64,000 nt of DNA from positions 18,209,697 through 18,273,696 of the forward strand of contig NC_134509.1 in NCBI RefSeq assembly GCF_027942865.1, written 5' to 3'. Below the pieces are notes generated by a model that did no database searches, was not told the origin of the DNA, and saw only the letters and a list, made by a program, of their open reading frames with translations. Positions within the stretch are counted from its first letter, which is position 1, and each line of letters begins with the position of its first letter. Both the position numbers and the translations under genes were made by a program. Source of the stretch: Odontesthes bonariensis (taxonomy: Eukaryota > Chordata > Actinopteri > Atheriniformes > Atherinopsidae). Below, one piece after another: positions 36,941 through 46,760 of the stretch.

Positions 36941-39565
36941 TGTCAGTCACGTCCTTCTGCTCCTCCATCAGAGGTCCGTTTCACGAAGCAGGTTTAGTGA
37001 AAACTCTGAGTAGGTTAACCCTGAAATGAGGGAAACTGAGTTTTCCGTTTCACAAAGGGAGGTAACTCAACCCCGAGAAAGAGGGGTAACTCTAGCCTGT
37101 TTCACAAAGAGAGGTAACTTAACCTCACGGTCAGTTACCGGAGTAACAGACTCTCTGAACCTAACCTGGTCGGGACCAGGTTTTATTCAAGAAACCTCGA
37201 GTTTCTTTCTGTCTCCGCCCTCTTTTAGCCACACACGCCATTTGATTTCCTCATTCATTCAGTCAGCAGAGCGAGTTCTTCTACTTCTAGAAGTCCATTA
37301 GGCACAGTAGGAGGCGACTTTTTTCACGAACATGTCCTTTTGACAACGACCCCGTGGATGAAGGTGCAGCATTATTGCGCAGAGAAATAAATATTCATCA
37401 GGAGATGGTTATCAGACCGCGCATAGATTTTTGCATTTACAGACAATTATCTTTTTGAGCGGCACCATCAGAATGTGTTGGGACAAAAGAAAAAAAAGAC
37501 ATAAAAGACAAATAAATATTTGTATGAATAGGCTTAAAAAAGACATTTATAGGCCTATTATATTTTATAAAGACACTTGTCTCTTGGGGGTGGATTCCCT
37601 CCGGGGATTCCCTCAGCCACTGCTCCCGTTAGAGGTGGTGGCCACCACCCGTTTTACGGGCATCTGCCTTCTTTCTGTTGGCTCAGTAGAAGTCTGTGTT
37701 AGTTTAAATAGGCTTAATTATTTAACAGAACATGATATAGATGATGACTCTAAATTGTCCTTAGGAGTGACTGTGAGTGTGCATGGTTGTTTGTCTCGTT
37801 TGTCTCTGTGTGGCCCTGTGATGGACTGGCGGCGCAGGGTGTACCCCGCCTCTTGCCCATTGACCACTGGGATAGGCTCCAGCCCCCCCGCGACCCGACT
37901 GACGGATTCAGCGGTGTATAGATAATGGATGGATGGATGATATAGATGAGAAGACACAGTTTATGTGTGTGAAAACAGCATTATGTTGGGAATAAAATAA
38001 CTGCACAATCAAATAGCCGCTTAATATTTACTTTACAGTGTAAAACATGATCAAAATGAGGTACCTCCATGCCGAGGTCTCACCTGTTTGAACAATATTT
38101 TTATATTTCATCTTAAACTGCTGCCAAGTGCGCTTCTCCCCCGCGAGATTGCACCTAAATTAAATAAATGAATGGGCTACTATTCAAGCAGTTTCCCTGT
38201 AATATTATTGTGATTGCAAAGGACTACATTTAAACTTCCACTTTTGCTGCTGCAGCGGTGTTGCACTTATTTCTAAAAACGTGTTGAAACTCGCCGTATG
38301 AGCGCATTAAGATTTCCAATTCGAGGTTGGTGAAAAACGTAGCCCCTCCTCTTCCCCGTTGCCAAGGTGACTCGTCGAATCGGGGCTCCATTGATGCTGG
38401 CTTTTTAAAGTTGTGGTGCACGCGCTAAACTCAAGGTCCTACTCAGAGTTGATTAACCTCACTCAAATCAGCGTTTCTGGAACCAAAAACTCAGGGTTTT
38501 CTATCTCAGAGTAGATCAACTCAGAGATCAGGAACAGACTCAGAGTTGGTTGAACCTGCTACGTGAAACGGACCCCAGGTCGTTTTAAATCCCGTCGGAA
38601 GAATCCAGGGACAGGATGTGATCCCACAGGTTCAGGAAGCAGAGTTTCACCTCCCGAGCTTTCCTCAGTGAGTGAAGTGGAGGAGGTGAAGAAGGGTCAC
38701 ACGGAAAGAGGAGTGGAGATAACAGACATGTAACAAAGAGACTCTGTGGTGTCAGAGCCACACTCTGAAATGCAACAATGGAATAAGAAGAATCTTAACC
38801 TGAGGTCCCCTGAGCTAAAAACACAGCTCCCGTGCAGCTTACCCAGGTCTCCTTTCGTGTTTCAGGGTTGTTCTCTACAAAGATGGTGTGCGTGGCAGAG
38901 AGATACAGAGTCCCGATGCTGACTTTTCTCTGACCGGACGACCGGTCCAGGAGGCGCACCTTCTCCACCTGCGGAGGCACGATGTCACCATATCAGAGCA
39001 GGTTACAGACCACACACCAAGTTAAAGTGGCTCCAAACATCAGTGACACTGGACTTTTAGAAGCTTCTGTATGCAGACTGGTCAGAATACGGTAAGACGG
39101 ACAGATTTAAACTGGCTTCTTACTTCACCGACAGGCTTTATAAACAAAGTGAGCTCATGATCATGTGGTTTGGGGGAGAATGGGGTCTCTGAGGAGGAAA
39201 ATGGAGGTAAGCAGCTCAATGCTGTGTCATACGGTGACAGTGGTGGACACATAACGGGATGTGGGTGGCAGAGGGAGCCAGAGGGAGGTGTGTTTATGGT
39301 TACAGCTGAGGGATTCACCACCTGGGTCCATTATCGGACACCTTCATACTCTAACGGCTGTTAAACTGCGTCTCCATGGCCCCGCGCGCTGCTAGTCTGA
39401 TGTCCGGTCCCATACATTCATAAATTAAGCTCTCTGTTCATCGGAGGAACAAATGAGAAGAGGAACAGAACATGGAAGTGAAACAAAGACGAAGCAGAAA
39501 ATGAGCAAAGTCACCGCGGCTGATATCCCGACTGTTTTTACCTTGGGAGTCCGGATGTGCTCCAT
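23534..39565 (-). CDS. mtmr7: Myotubularin-related protein 7, 3-phosphoinositide phosphatase
   Basis: Fourteen coding exons: 39542-39565, 38843-38968, 36711-36873, 33653-33810, 32368-32496, 32149-32283, 31932-32064, 31747-31856, 30645-30770, 30518-30567, 29030-29230, 27119-27253, 25452-25578 and 23534-23866. They sum to 1950 nt, in frame, 649 residues; human MTMR7 has 660. Order: start MEHIRTPK, PH-GRAM domain (about 1-110), phosphatase domain with KLNAMANRAAGKGYENEDHY and the CX5R loop HCSDGWDR (Cys339, Arg345 intact), a coiled-coil segment (REESQQLEEEL), and an acidic tail with DLESGVADLSSRSSSGGDD. The intact loop predicts activity on PI3P, PI(3,5)P2 or inositol bisphosphate at endomembranes, with MTMR9 as the known partner. 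MTMR6 and MTMR8 are close relatives; the C-terminal motif and the nearby mtus1 favour MTMR7. Exon 10 is only 50 nt and easily missed. Introns carry many transposons and minisatellites. Confidence 0.93.
23881..24030. repeat. 10-bp minisatellite, 15 units
   Basis: The unit is AGCACACCTC, alternating with AGAACACCTC. It begins 15 bp outside the last mtmr7 exon, on its acceptor side. On the gene strand it is GAGGTGTGCT-rich and so occupies the place of the usual branch-point region. Confidence 0.95.
24098..24620. mobile_element. Fold-back element with about 230-bp arms
   Basis: The outer ends CAGTGCAATTTTTATTG and CAATAAAAACTGCACTG are inverted copies. The whole element is a long inverted repeat meeting at GATCATCAAGAGCC / GGCTCTTGATGATC (24307-24320, 24331-24344) around a 10-bp spacer. 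The right arm has two extra segments absent from the left. It lies in mtmr7 intron 13. I see no clear target duplication. Confidence 0.75.
24885..25087. mobile_element. TTAA-flanked MITE, 203 bp
   Basis: The ends AGGTGACATATT and AATATGTCACTT are inverted, flanked by TTAA at 24881-24884 and 25088-25091. A truncated relative is at 3339-3405. It lies in mtmr7 intron 13. Confidence 0.7.
25734..27105. repeat. GT-rich minisatellite, about 1.4 kb, in mtmr7 intron 12
   Basis: Units of GTGTGTGTTACA and GTGTGTATGTTGCA or GTGTTTCA alternate for about 1370 bp. All three plus-strand frames stay open (Cys-Val-rich chains) because the array lacks stops; this is not coding. The array ends about 15 bp from the donor of mtmr7 exon 27119-27253. 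On the gene strand it is CA-rich. Confidence 0.95.
27267..27298. repeat. CA dinucleotide repeat at an mtmr7 acceptor
   Basis: About 15 CA units lie 14 bp outside exon 27119-27253. On the gene strand this is a TG repeat just upstream of GTCTGACTGCAG|G, the 3' splice site. Confidence 0.95.
27335..27952. mobile_element. MITE with 55-bp terminal inverted repeats
   Basis: The terminal 55 bases, beginning CAGTGGGGTTACATGGCACT, recur inverted at 27898-27952 with about 3 mismatches. ACT flanks both ends (27332-27334 and 27953-27955), a possible 3-bp duplication of Harbinger or CACTA type. The interior contains an open but unrecognised frame. It lies in mtmr7 intron 11. Confidence 0.7.
28243..28634. 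mobile_element. MITE with GGCTRCGGCTACACG ends
   Basis: The left end GGCTACGGCTACACGAAAAC and the inverted right end GGCTGCGGCTACACGAAAAC match over at least 20 bases. The interior is rich in AAACG motifs on both strands. The flanking 8-mers only partly agree, so a hAT assignment is unproven. It lies in mtmr7 intron 11. Confidence 0.6.
29993..30404. mobile_element. MITE with TTTTCCACTAG-type ends
   Basis: TGGCGCTTTTCCACTAG on the left is mirrored by CTAGTGGAAACACGCAA on the right. It lies in mtmr7 intron 10, 114 bp from the 50-nt exon, and raises local GC content. No coding capacity or clear target duplication was seen. Confidence 0.5.
30926..31600 (+). repeat. 55-bp minisatellite of 11 units, grown from an L2 LINE coding tail
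   Basis: Eleven near-identical 55-bp units start at 30926 and repeat at exact 55-bp steps. The last unit runs into text reading NQLPVWLQEADTLSTFKSGL, which is the C-terminal end of an L2-type ORF2. The unit itself encodes the preceding AFSYQAP / LWNQLPV segment of such proteins. Only the trinucleotide after GTGGA varies (ACC, ACA, ATC). It lies in mtmr7 intron 8. Confidence 0.9.
32578..33108. mobile_element. MITE with CTAAAGSCTYG-type ends in mtmr7 intron 4
   Basis: The left end CTAAAGGCTCGTGTATACT and the inverted right end CTAAAGCTTGATTTATACT are similar but diverged. Subterminal blocks TCTGCG/CGCAGA recur in both orientations. The class is uncertain. Confidence 0.5.
33837..36700. repeat. 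2.86-kb two-unit minisatellite in mtmr7 intron 3
   Basis: The array alternates two units on the plus strand: a 15-mer (GACAGAAAGAGGTGA) and a 13-mer (GACAGAAAGAAAA), with point variants (AGTGGTGA, AGACGTGA, AGAAGTGA). Both lengths are free of stop codons, so all minus-strand frames stay open for up to 1032 codons. This is not coding. The array starts about 27 bp from the acceptor of exon 33653-33810 and ends about 10 bp from the donor of exon 36711-36873, so it fills the intron. Confidence 0.97.
36881..36934. repeat. CA dinucleotide repeat at an mtmr7 acceptor
   Basis: About 27 CA units, with one CCAC interruption, lie directly outside exon 36711-36873. On the gene strand a TG repeat runs straight into TTACAG|G and replaces a normal polypyrimidine tract. 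Confidence 0.95.
37745..37940 (+). mobile_element. RTE-tailed SINE-like insertion nested in Harbinger copy 2
   Basis: TATAGATGA flanks both sides (37736-37744 and 37941-37949), the same duplication as in copy 1. Compared with copy 1 a few bases of the CTGTCCAGGG block are missing. Shared site and duplication mean it was already present when the host element was copied. Confidence 0.75.
38230..38421 (-). pseudogene. Myb/SANT-like fragment, Harbinger copy 2
   Basis: A 63-codon frame is almost identical to that at 20299-20484, including [14 protein letters not shown] and [10 protein letters not shown]. It stops early like its twin, and there is no adjacent transposase. Confidence 0.5.
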
Positions 39566-40110
39566 CACTGACAACCAAAATGGTGGAGATGGAGAATGAG
39601 TAGCCCGATGTGTTTTGTTTGGCAACGGTTAAATTCCCGGATTCGAACCGTCAAATGAGCTGAGTTCGCTGCGGCTGCTGCTCCAGTGCTGCCCTGGAAG
39701 ACTGTCCATGGTTCCCGCTTCTCCGTACCCCGCCTTTGTTCGGTTAAACTGGCTGAAAATGAATTCCGTGAAGCGGCTGCTCGTCGTCAGCGGTACCCAG
39801 CCTTCCGACGTCCCTGCCTCCGAGAGATAGCGACGCCGATACCAGCTGCCTGCGCTCCTCACGGCTGTCAGCCTAACGGTCGTATTGCATCACATCCGCT
39901 CTGTACTTTCAGAATAAACATGGAACAAAACGAGGATCCTGGTTATTGTTTTATACATACTGTGCTTTATTTTGAGAGTCTTGACTTCAACTTCCTTTTT
40001 ATTTAGGCAAACTTTATACTCGTTTACAGATTTTGCCAAATGCGTGATCGCGTGCGCAAGGGAGAAACCGCAACTGCGCGTGCGCGTAATCCATTCTAAC
40101 CTGCGCTCGT
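39566..40110 (-). promoter_or_regulatory. mtmr7: mtmr7 promoter region
   Basis: The region upstream of the start codon is CpG-rich to about 39900. A TGCGCGTGCGCG motif at 40075-40086 resembles a binding site for the activator NRF1. No TATA box was noted at a convincing position, so the exact transcription start cannot be given. Confidence 0.35.
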
Positions 40111-43100
40111 ACATAATGATAAAGTAAATCAAGTGTTTTTAAATCAATTTAATGAAAATATAAGCACTTTTTAAAACTTTCTATGGAAGCCCATTACTGC
40201 CGCTCTCATTGAAATAAAAGACATAATTATGTGAAAAAAAAGTCAGAACTTTAAGGTACTTAGGTATCAGAAAATTATCCAAATGAAATGTTTCTGATAC
40301 AGTGGTAGAAATGGGCTTCCATACTTTGTGTATATAACTTTTATTGAATAATAGTGAACTAGTTTTGTGCTAATGATATTTTAGCTGTAATTAGATTTCA
40401 GAAAAGCAGGATCTGAAGTGTATTTATTGTACTTTTGTGTGCTAAAGTGGAGCAGCTTAAAGTATACTGAGTACACTTTAGTGTATGAACTAATTTACAT
40501 GTTTGATTTGTCAAATAAATACTTTAGGGTTAGATAAACAAAAAACTACAACACAATTGCCCCAAATATCCAGGCCATGTGACATTAATATGTTCTTATT
40601 TTGAAAATAAGTATAATTCTCATTTATGTCTAGATTGTTCTCTTTTTTGTAAATACATCGCCATCATACTGTTGAAAATGTGATAATGTTTGAAATACAT
40701 TCATTCTTCAGCAGGGTCAGTTCAGCTCAGCAGGAGTTAGTTTGGTCTTTGATATATTATCATGTCACTGCTTTGAATAACCGTGGATAAACCTTTTAGA
40801 CACAAACTGGGTCCCATTTCAGGAGCATGTGAGGCTGCAGCTTTGTGTCATGAGTGTGTGTTGCAAAGCAATCAGGCGGAACGAGTGGAGGTTATGAAAT
40901 GTTTGGTCATGCTGTGTCTCAACATGTGGCCGAGCAGAACAGGATGGAGACTCAGAGTCAGTCACAGAAGTGTAACTTCATGCTAACTCTGCTTCGAAAT
41001 GTCAAAAGGATCAAAAACTCTGAGGAGTGACAGAGCTGAATCCATCACAGTGACGGAGATGTCTCCATCACAGTGTGCTGTAGCTCAGGCTGTACTCTCA
41101 GCATGTCTCAGGGTCATTGAATTTGGCTCCAATGTTTGTACAACATCTCTGCTGGAAGCCTAATTTCTCTTGAACTGCTGATTTCTGATTTAATAATCAG
41201 ATTCAGTCACCGTCTCCAACTAAACCAACATGTGTTGTTACGCTGGTTATTTCCCCTTGTACATAAAACACTGGATTAAACTGACATAATGTTCAGGCTC
41301 TTTGTTATTCCAGACAATCTAATTTAGCCAATGTGCAGAAATTTCACATATTCACAATGTTTTCTGCTCACCTTGTGTTTTAGGCCCCTTGAATTGTCTG
41401 AAAAAGGGTCTCTCCCTCCACTCCGGGATCCTCAATCTGACACGGCCTCAGAGTCAGCCAATCCGGGTCACGGCACCAAAATTGTTAGCCCAATTCTTTC
41501 ATGGGAAGCCCAAAAACAAGCCGGAGAAATCTTGAGTTCACAGAAAAAGTATTTATTTAGTCTCACCAGGGTGAGACAGACAGAGTTTCAGCTGGTTGAG
41601 CTTAAACGTCATTTCCAAGAAGACTCGAGACTCCTTTTAAATAATTTATGGAAAACTCCTGAAGGCTGTTTTTTCTTTGTCATTGTGGAGGTGAAGGAAG
41701 AATGAATCCATTTTAAAATGCACATGAAACACAACAAAACTTCAAATATAATGTAATCAGCGTGGACTTTCCTCCCTCCACGTGGGGTGGGAGCTTTAAA
41801 TGGGCCGATAAAGGTTTTATTACAGTTAATCAGTTACTTGATGGGACAGAACTCAAAGCAATCTCTAAACTTCAACAACTATTCACCCTTTCTTTGAAAA
41901 GCAGATTATACATCACATCATGAGTCATAAAGAAGGAGAGCCCAGTATCTGGAATAAATAAGATGACATTGCAAAATCACAGGATATAAAAGAATAATGA
42001 GTTTGAGCTGAAGGTGATTTTTAAGGACTTTTGGAAGTGTATAAAAATGATATTTTACTAATGTTTCTCTCTTGTGGAACACCAGCTGGTGGCGCTGTGT
42101 TGGACAAAATGTGGGAAATAGAGGAACAAACACTTGTATTTGGCACTGTCCAATAAATGAAGAGCTCTGGATGAGGCGACAGGACGCTGAACTGAATGTT
42201 TCCATCGGTCCTCTGTTGTTTGTTCGGAGCTGCCCCTAAAGAGATAAAAGTCTCTGCTTTGTTATAAATGTATCTTTCACATGCTGCTTCGGGAACTTAC
42301 TTCTTTGAGTTATTCTGCATTTTCCCACTTTCTTGCATTCTTGCTTTGGGTTTGGGGGTAAAATAGACAAAACTCCAACTTGTTAGTCTTGTTTTGGCCT
42401 CTAGATGTCAGTGTTTGCAGTGAAAACGTCTACAGGTTGGTCACCGGGCGGCCAGGTGAAGTAATCTGTCCTGCAGAGCACATAAGCAGTACGTTTTACC
42501 TCCATGAACTTTTAATACGTTGACTATTTTCTAAAAATGACCATGTTTACCATATCCAGTCATGAAGAAACCCGGGGCTCTCTGGCTCCCAGAGATGATA
42601 TCCTCCCCAGATCTGAAGAATTTAATGTTTTACCAGATAAATCAACTGCAGTTCGAGTAAATTTGATGAAATAAAACTCATCAACGCTGCATCCACTTTA
42701 ATGCCAGAACCATTAAAACTAATGAAAACTTCTTTATTTTGTCTGTTGATAACTTTACTGACTGTTGCAGAACACAGTATCACTTTAAATGGTGTATTCC
42801 TCCGCCTAGAATATAGTCCGTGGACCATGTGAATGCGCTGGAGGCGTGATGATTAGTTTGACTCATTCATTGGTTCAGGTTCTTCACAGGTATGCGTGTA
42901 TACGTGCGTGTGATTCAGCCGGACAGGCTGGAGGACTCAGACGATCACCAATCACCCGCTGAAGAAGTACACGGATGGCAATGAGAGTGATTTTCTGATG
43001 GAATCTGGAGAATTGATGTAAAAACGTGAAGAGTGTTGCGCTGGCGCTGCATCCAGGTGAGCGTTGCGAGCTGGAGATTGACCAGCACGAGCTAGAACGA

Positions 43101-45360
43101 GGGTGCAGGTGACGGTACGTGTGCGTTTACTTCCTTTTCATCACTAACATGGTTGTGCATAAGGAGTTTCATACTGTCTCATTCCACAGCTGTCAGACAT
43201 AAGCAGTTTAATATTAACGCCTAATTCCGTTGAAAATTTAACGATTAAATGTTGGCGCGTGTCTGACGGAAGGCAGGACCACGGTTACAAATGATTTGGC
43301 ACTTTTTTTTAAGGTGAGAGGCTCGTGCGACAGATTCGTAACACATATGATCAAGAACAGAATCAACATGTTCAGGTGAACTGTAGTTTTAAAATGTACT
43401 TTTGGATTAATGACGGGAAGTGAACTGAAAAACCTAAGAGCTTCACAAATAGTGACACAGCTGCACCATAATTAATTCAACCTTTTCTCATGCAGTGTTG
43501 TTACAGGCCAGGTGTCTTTCCCTGTAAGTGCTCAATGTCTCCTACACTGGAAAAATACCATATTCCAATGAAAGGTGAAGTCTGTGATTAAGTTGACATG
43601 TATCTGTGTTTTTTTTGTTTTTTTTTAAAGATTCGAGTACTTTCTGTTTACATGTTTTCATCCAGAATGTGGAGGGAGGCAGTAAAGTTAGCTCATCTAT
43701 GCTGAAAGGACTAGTGCAGACAGGTAGCCTCCAGCTGTGTGTACAGGTGTATGCATGACAAATATACTGGCTCACCTGCACTGGAGGCTTCGTGTGCCGT
43801 GCAGGCTTGTAACATGCGTGTGTCAGTGTGTAAAGGACATTAGTGCTGCAGCAGCATTCTGGGTGTTACATAACAGGTCGTCCTCTGCATCATCCTGCAG
43901 GGCTGCCCAGGATTAAATAAAGGCTTGGTGGGGCAGAGCTCTCTCTGCTACACTTCCTTTGCTTTTTTAACCACCTCTCGGTTCACTGTGAATAATTTCT
44001 GTCAGACACAGTCCTGCAGCTCCTTCTTCGCTTATAAATGGGCTAATACTGAGGAAGCAGCAGCTGGTACCTATGGACGTTAATAAAAATGGTTTTATTT
44101 GAATCATGACAGGTCGGCCTGGGAGTCTGGTGTTGATGGATTCATTTAAAGATGCTGTTCTGTGCAGTCTGATAGGATCTTTACGGTTAATATGTGGGTG
44201 GTAAAAACCCACCTGGCAAGTCCTGTGAAATTTAAGAAAAGTCCTTCAAGTTTAGTTAACATAGGTTTTAGAGCATCCATGAGCTGTGTCATTTCCTCCA
44301 GTGAGTTGATTTCTATTTCTCTCTCAGTGGAGATTATTCAAACCAGATGTTCTTATTTGTTTTCTTAAATGTCAAAGCAAATCCCTGAAAAACCTATAAA
44401 TCTAAACCACTGTGTCTGTAAAGCTGTCAGTGCTGTGCAGAATGATGTCTGGTGCCAGGTTTCTGCAGGTCTAATCCAGCCACACCTTGTCTGAAAGTAT
44501 AATTGTGCACTTGAGTTTGTCATGATTGGCATTTTTGTGTGTGGTTGGTTGTTCTCTGCTCAGACTTGTTGGGATCGACACACTAGCTGATTTCGATTGG
44601 AGCTATTATCCATGAGCACATCACATCAGAACAACTCACTGATATTATTTACGCTACTATCTCAGCCCTAAACCTCAGAGGTAGTTGATGTTATGTTGTA
44701 ATGACAGTTCAGTCTCCCCTGAGCTACGAGGAGTTTTCAGTTTAGCAGCTAAAGAGGCAGAAACGGCTCATATTCAGGGGCTGAAGATAGAAAAACAGAC
44801 TTAAAACATGTTAAAACCACCCAATGACATCAAAAAACTAAAAATAAGTGAAGGTGTAACTGTGCAGATCAGCTGCAGCTTGTTCAGGTCAGTGATGGCA
44901 GCAGGGAAAAAGCTGAAGACCCTCATCAGATGGGAGGAGAAATAGTGTTTGGTGCCTGCTCAGGAGGTAACAGCCTCTCTGTTTCTGCTGGACACTCATG
45001 AATGTGTGGACGCACACTGAGCTTTAAAATGCAGAAATGAAATCTGAGAGTAGAATAGACATTTAGGCCGGTCATGTATTTGGCTTTCAGTGTCCAGCTC
45101 TCATAACTTGTAGCAGATGGATGCAAGTCATGAACACACTCCCACTCTCTGTGTCCTCAGTCTGTGGCTGCAGTCTATTTTTGGTTGTTTTGCACACTGA
45201 GCTGCTCTCCTCCAGGCCTCGGAGAAGGTATCACAGGTTTGTGCTAACAGGAGGAGGAAGCTAGGACACAGTGGTTCTATTCAGCACCGTGCCACATACT
45301 GGCACAGTGTAAGGTGCTTAAAATGAAACCTTAAAGCCAAAACACTTCATAACCGTGTTC
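40110..45360. other. Gene-poor intergenic stretch
   Basis: Apart from the possible LTR piece at 41380-41700, I see no conserved coding exon, RNA gene or clear transposon end. Short AT-rich and poly-T tracts occur. Cis-regulatory elements cannot be judged from one sequence. Confidence 0.4.
41380..41700 (-). mobile_element. Possible LTR-retrotransposon fragment (LTR edge plus leader)
   Basis: Read on the minus strand, the sequence ends an LTR-like block with GGGCTAACAAT. It then continues TTTGGTGCCGTGACCCGGAT, which resembles a tRNA primer-binding site, and a leader to about 41380. The other LTR edge and all coding genes are absent, so this is a weak call. Confidence 0.3.
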
Positions 45361-45368
45361 CTTTAGAT

Positions 45369-46752
45369 CAGAGATACTCATTGCGCGGCTCCTCAAGCTT
45401 TAAAGGGGAACTCCGGGTCATTTGAAGCGCGTTTCCATTGCTAGAGGTTGTCAAATACTGATAGTAGGACACAGAGAGGTGCAAATCTGCGCTCCCTGTG
45501 TGGAGATCGCGCTGTTCGCACAGCGTGTCATGCGAGGCTAATACGTGGTGGCTAAGGGGCAACTGCTAACCCTTCCACGTAAAACAACAACTTGCACACT
45601 GCAGAAACGTCACACCACTTTATAAACCATCCGACAATAAAGTCACAAGCCTTACCATCAAAACCATATGCATGGTTCTCACATTACTGGCATGGGGACG
45701 TTACAAAACAACTTTATAAACAGCATGTAACTCACCGGATGGTTGTAGGCTCGCGCATGTGAAAGCCCAAAAGAGTCGATGGACGATAATCCCATATACA
45801 AAACAATTATATTCTCTAGAAAAACTGCGTTCAAATATTTAAAACATTACAATACATGCCCAGTAATATTGTTGTAATGTTTTAAATACTGTTGTTGTTT
45901 TACGTGGAAGGGTTAGCAGTTGCCCCTTAGCCACCACGTATTAGCCTCGCATGACACGCTGTGCGAACACCGCGATCTCCACACAGGGAGCGCAGATTTG
46001 CACTTCTCTGTGTCCTACTATCAGTATTTGACAACCTCTAGCAATGGAAACGCGCTTCAAATGCCCCGGAGTTCCCCTTTAATTGGCGGCTAGCACTCGC
46101 ATAGTAGCTTATAACAATATGGTAACAATAGCAATACATTTTTTCAAATAACATACAGCGAATACTGCACAGTATTAAGTATTTTTATTAAGTATTATTT
46201 AAGGCATAATGGTGTTTCCAAAAGGGGGCACACTGTTAAACCTGGCAACGCAGCCCGCTTAAACCACCTCACACTTGACTGCAGTGCACGCTAGCTCCTT
46301 TAGCCGGTTTTTAATTAAAAAAGGGCAAAAACCAGCACAAAAACCAAACGAAAATCAGCATGAAGACGCCAGAGAGGGGACGAGCAGGCAAACGTCGGGT
46401 GTACCGCGAGATGCAGGCACAATGGATCGGTTTTTAATTAAAAAAGGGCAAAAACCAGCACAAAAACCATGCTCATCTTAAATGTCTCACTATGATTACA
46501 ACAACAAACTACAAATACAACATGAAGAAAGTCAAGGACATGCATGCCAGCTCCCGCTCATCCCAGTATTAAGGTAAATGTGGTCTGAATTGAAAATGTA
46601 TTGGCTGTGTTGTTTCTTTTTTTGTGGGATGTTTTATATGTAGAAATGCATATTTGCAATAGGGGACTTTAGTATGTTGACGTAAAAGTGGCCCTTCCCT
46701 TGATTTTGCTCTGCCAATGTGGCTCTTGTGAAAAAAATTGTGAGTATCACTG
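45369..46752. mobile_element. Non-autonomous hAT element with 8-bp target duplication
   Basis: The ends CAGAGATACTCA and the inverted CAGTGATACTCA match at 11 of 12 bases. The flanking octamers CTTTAGAT (45361-45368) and CTCTAGAT (46753-46760) differ at one base, as expected for an old hAT duplication. A short plus-strand frame at 46275-46481 contains DRFLIKKGQKPAQKP, reminiscent of the N terminus of ZBED/hAT transposases. It is duplicated and truncated. A TTAA-type element is inserted at 45404-46078. Confidence 0.75.
45404..46078. mobile_element. TTAA-flanked element with about 190-bp inverted repeats
   Basis: The left arm (45404 to about 45592) begins AGGGGAACTCCGG. It is mirrored by the right arm (about 45887-46078), nearly perfectly by eye. 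TTAA is at 45400-45403 and 46079-46082. It is nested in the hAT element and has no coding capacity. Confidence 0.8.
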
Positions 46753-46760
46753 CTCTAGAT

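Larger units (their letters stand above)
36972..38575 (+). mobile_element. PIF/Harbinger-type element, copy 2 (mtmr7 intron 2)
   Basis: Its length (1604 bp) and its sequence from end to end match copy 1 at 19033-20638 with scattered substitutions and small indels. The ends are AGGTCCGTTTCACG and the inverted GGGTCCGTTTCACG. CAG flanks both (36969-36971, 38576-38578). A Myb/SANT-like relic frame is at 38230-38421 on the minus strand. The same RTE-tail insertion is nested at the same internal position. Confidence 0.75.

Noticed and set aside
39686-40006. 106-codon plus-strand frame at the mtmr7 promoter
   Set aside because: No recognisable domain, and it overlaps the CpG-rich upstream region of mtmr7; it is most likely a chance frame.
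40783-45562. Scattered 60-124-codon frames between mtmr7 and the LINE
   Set aside because: No conserved motif, no splice context and no similarity to expected neighbours such as slc7a2 or pdgfrl; consistent with chance.
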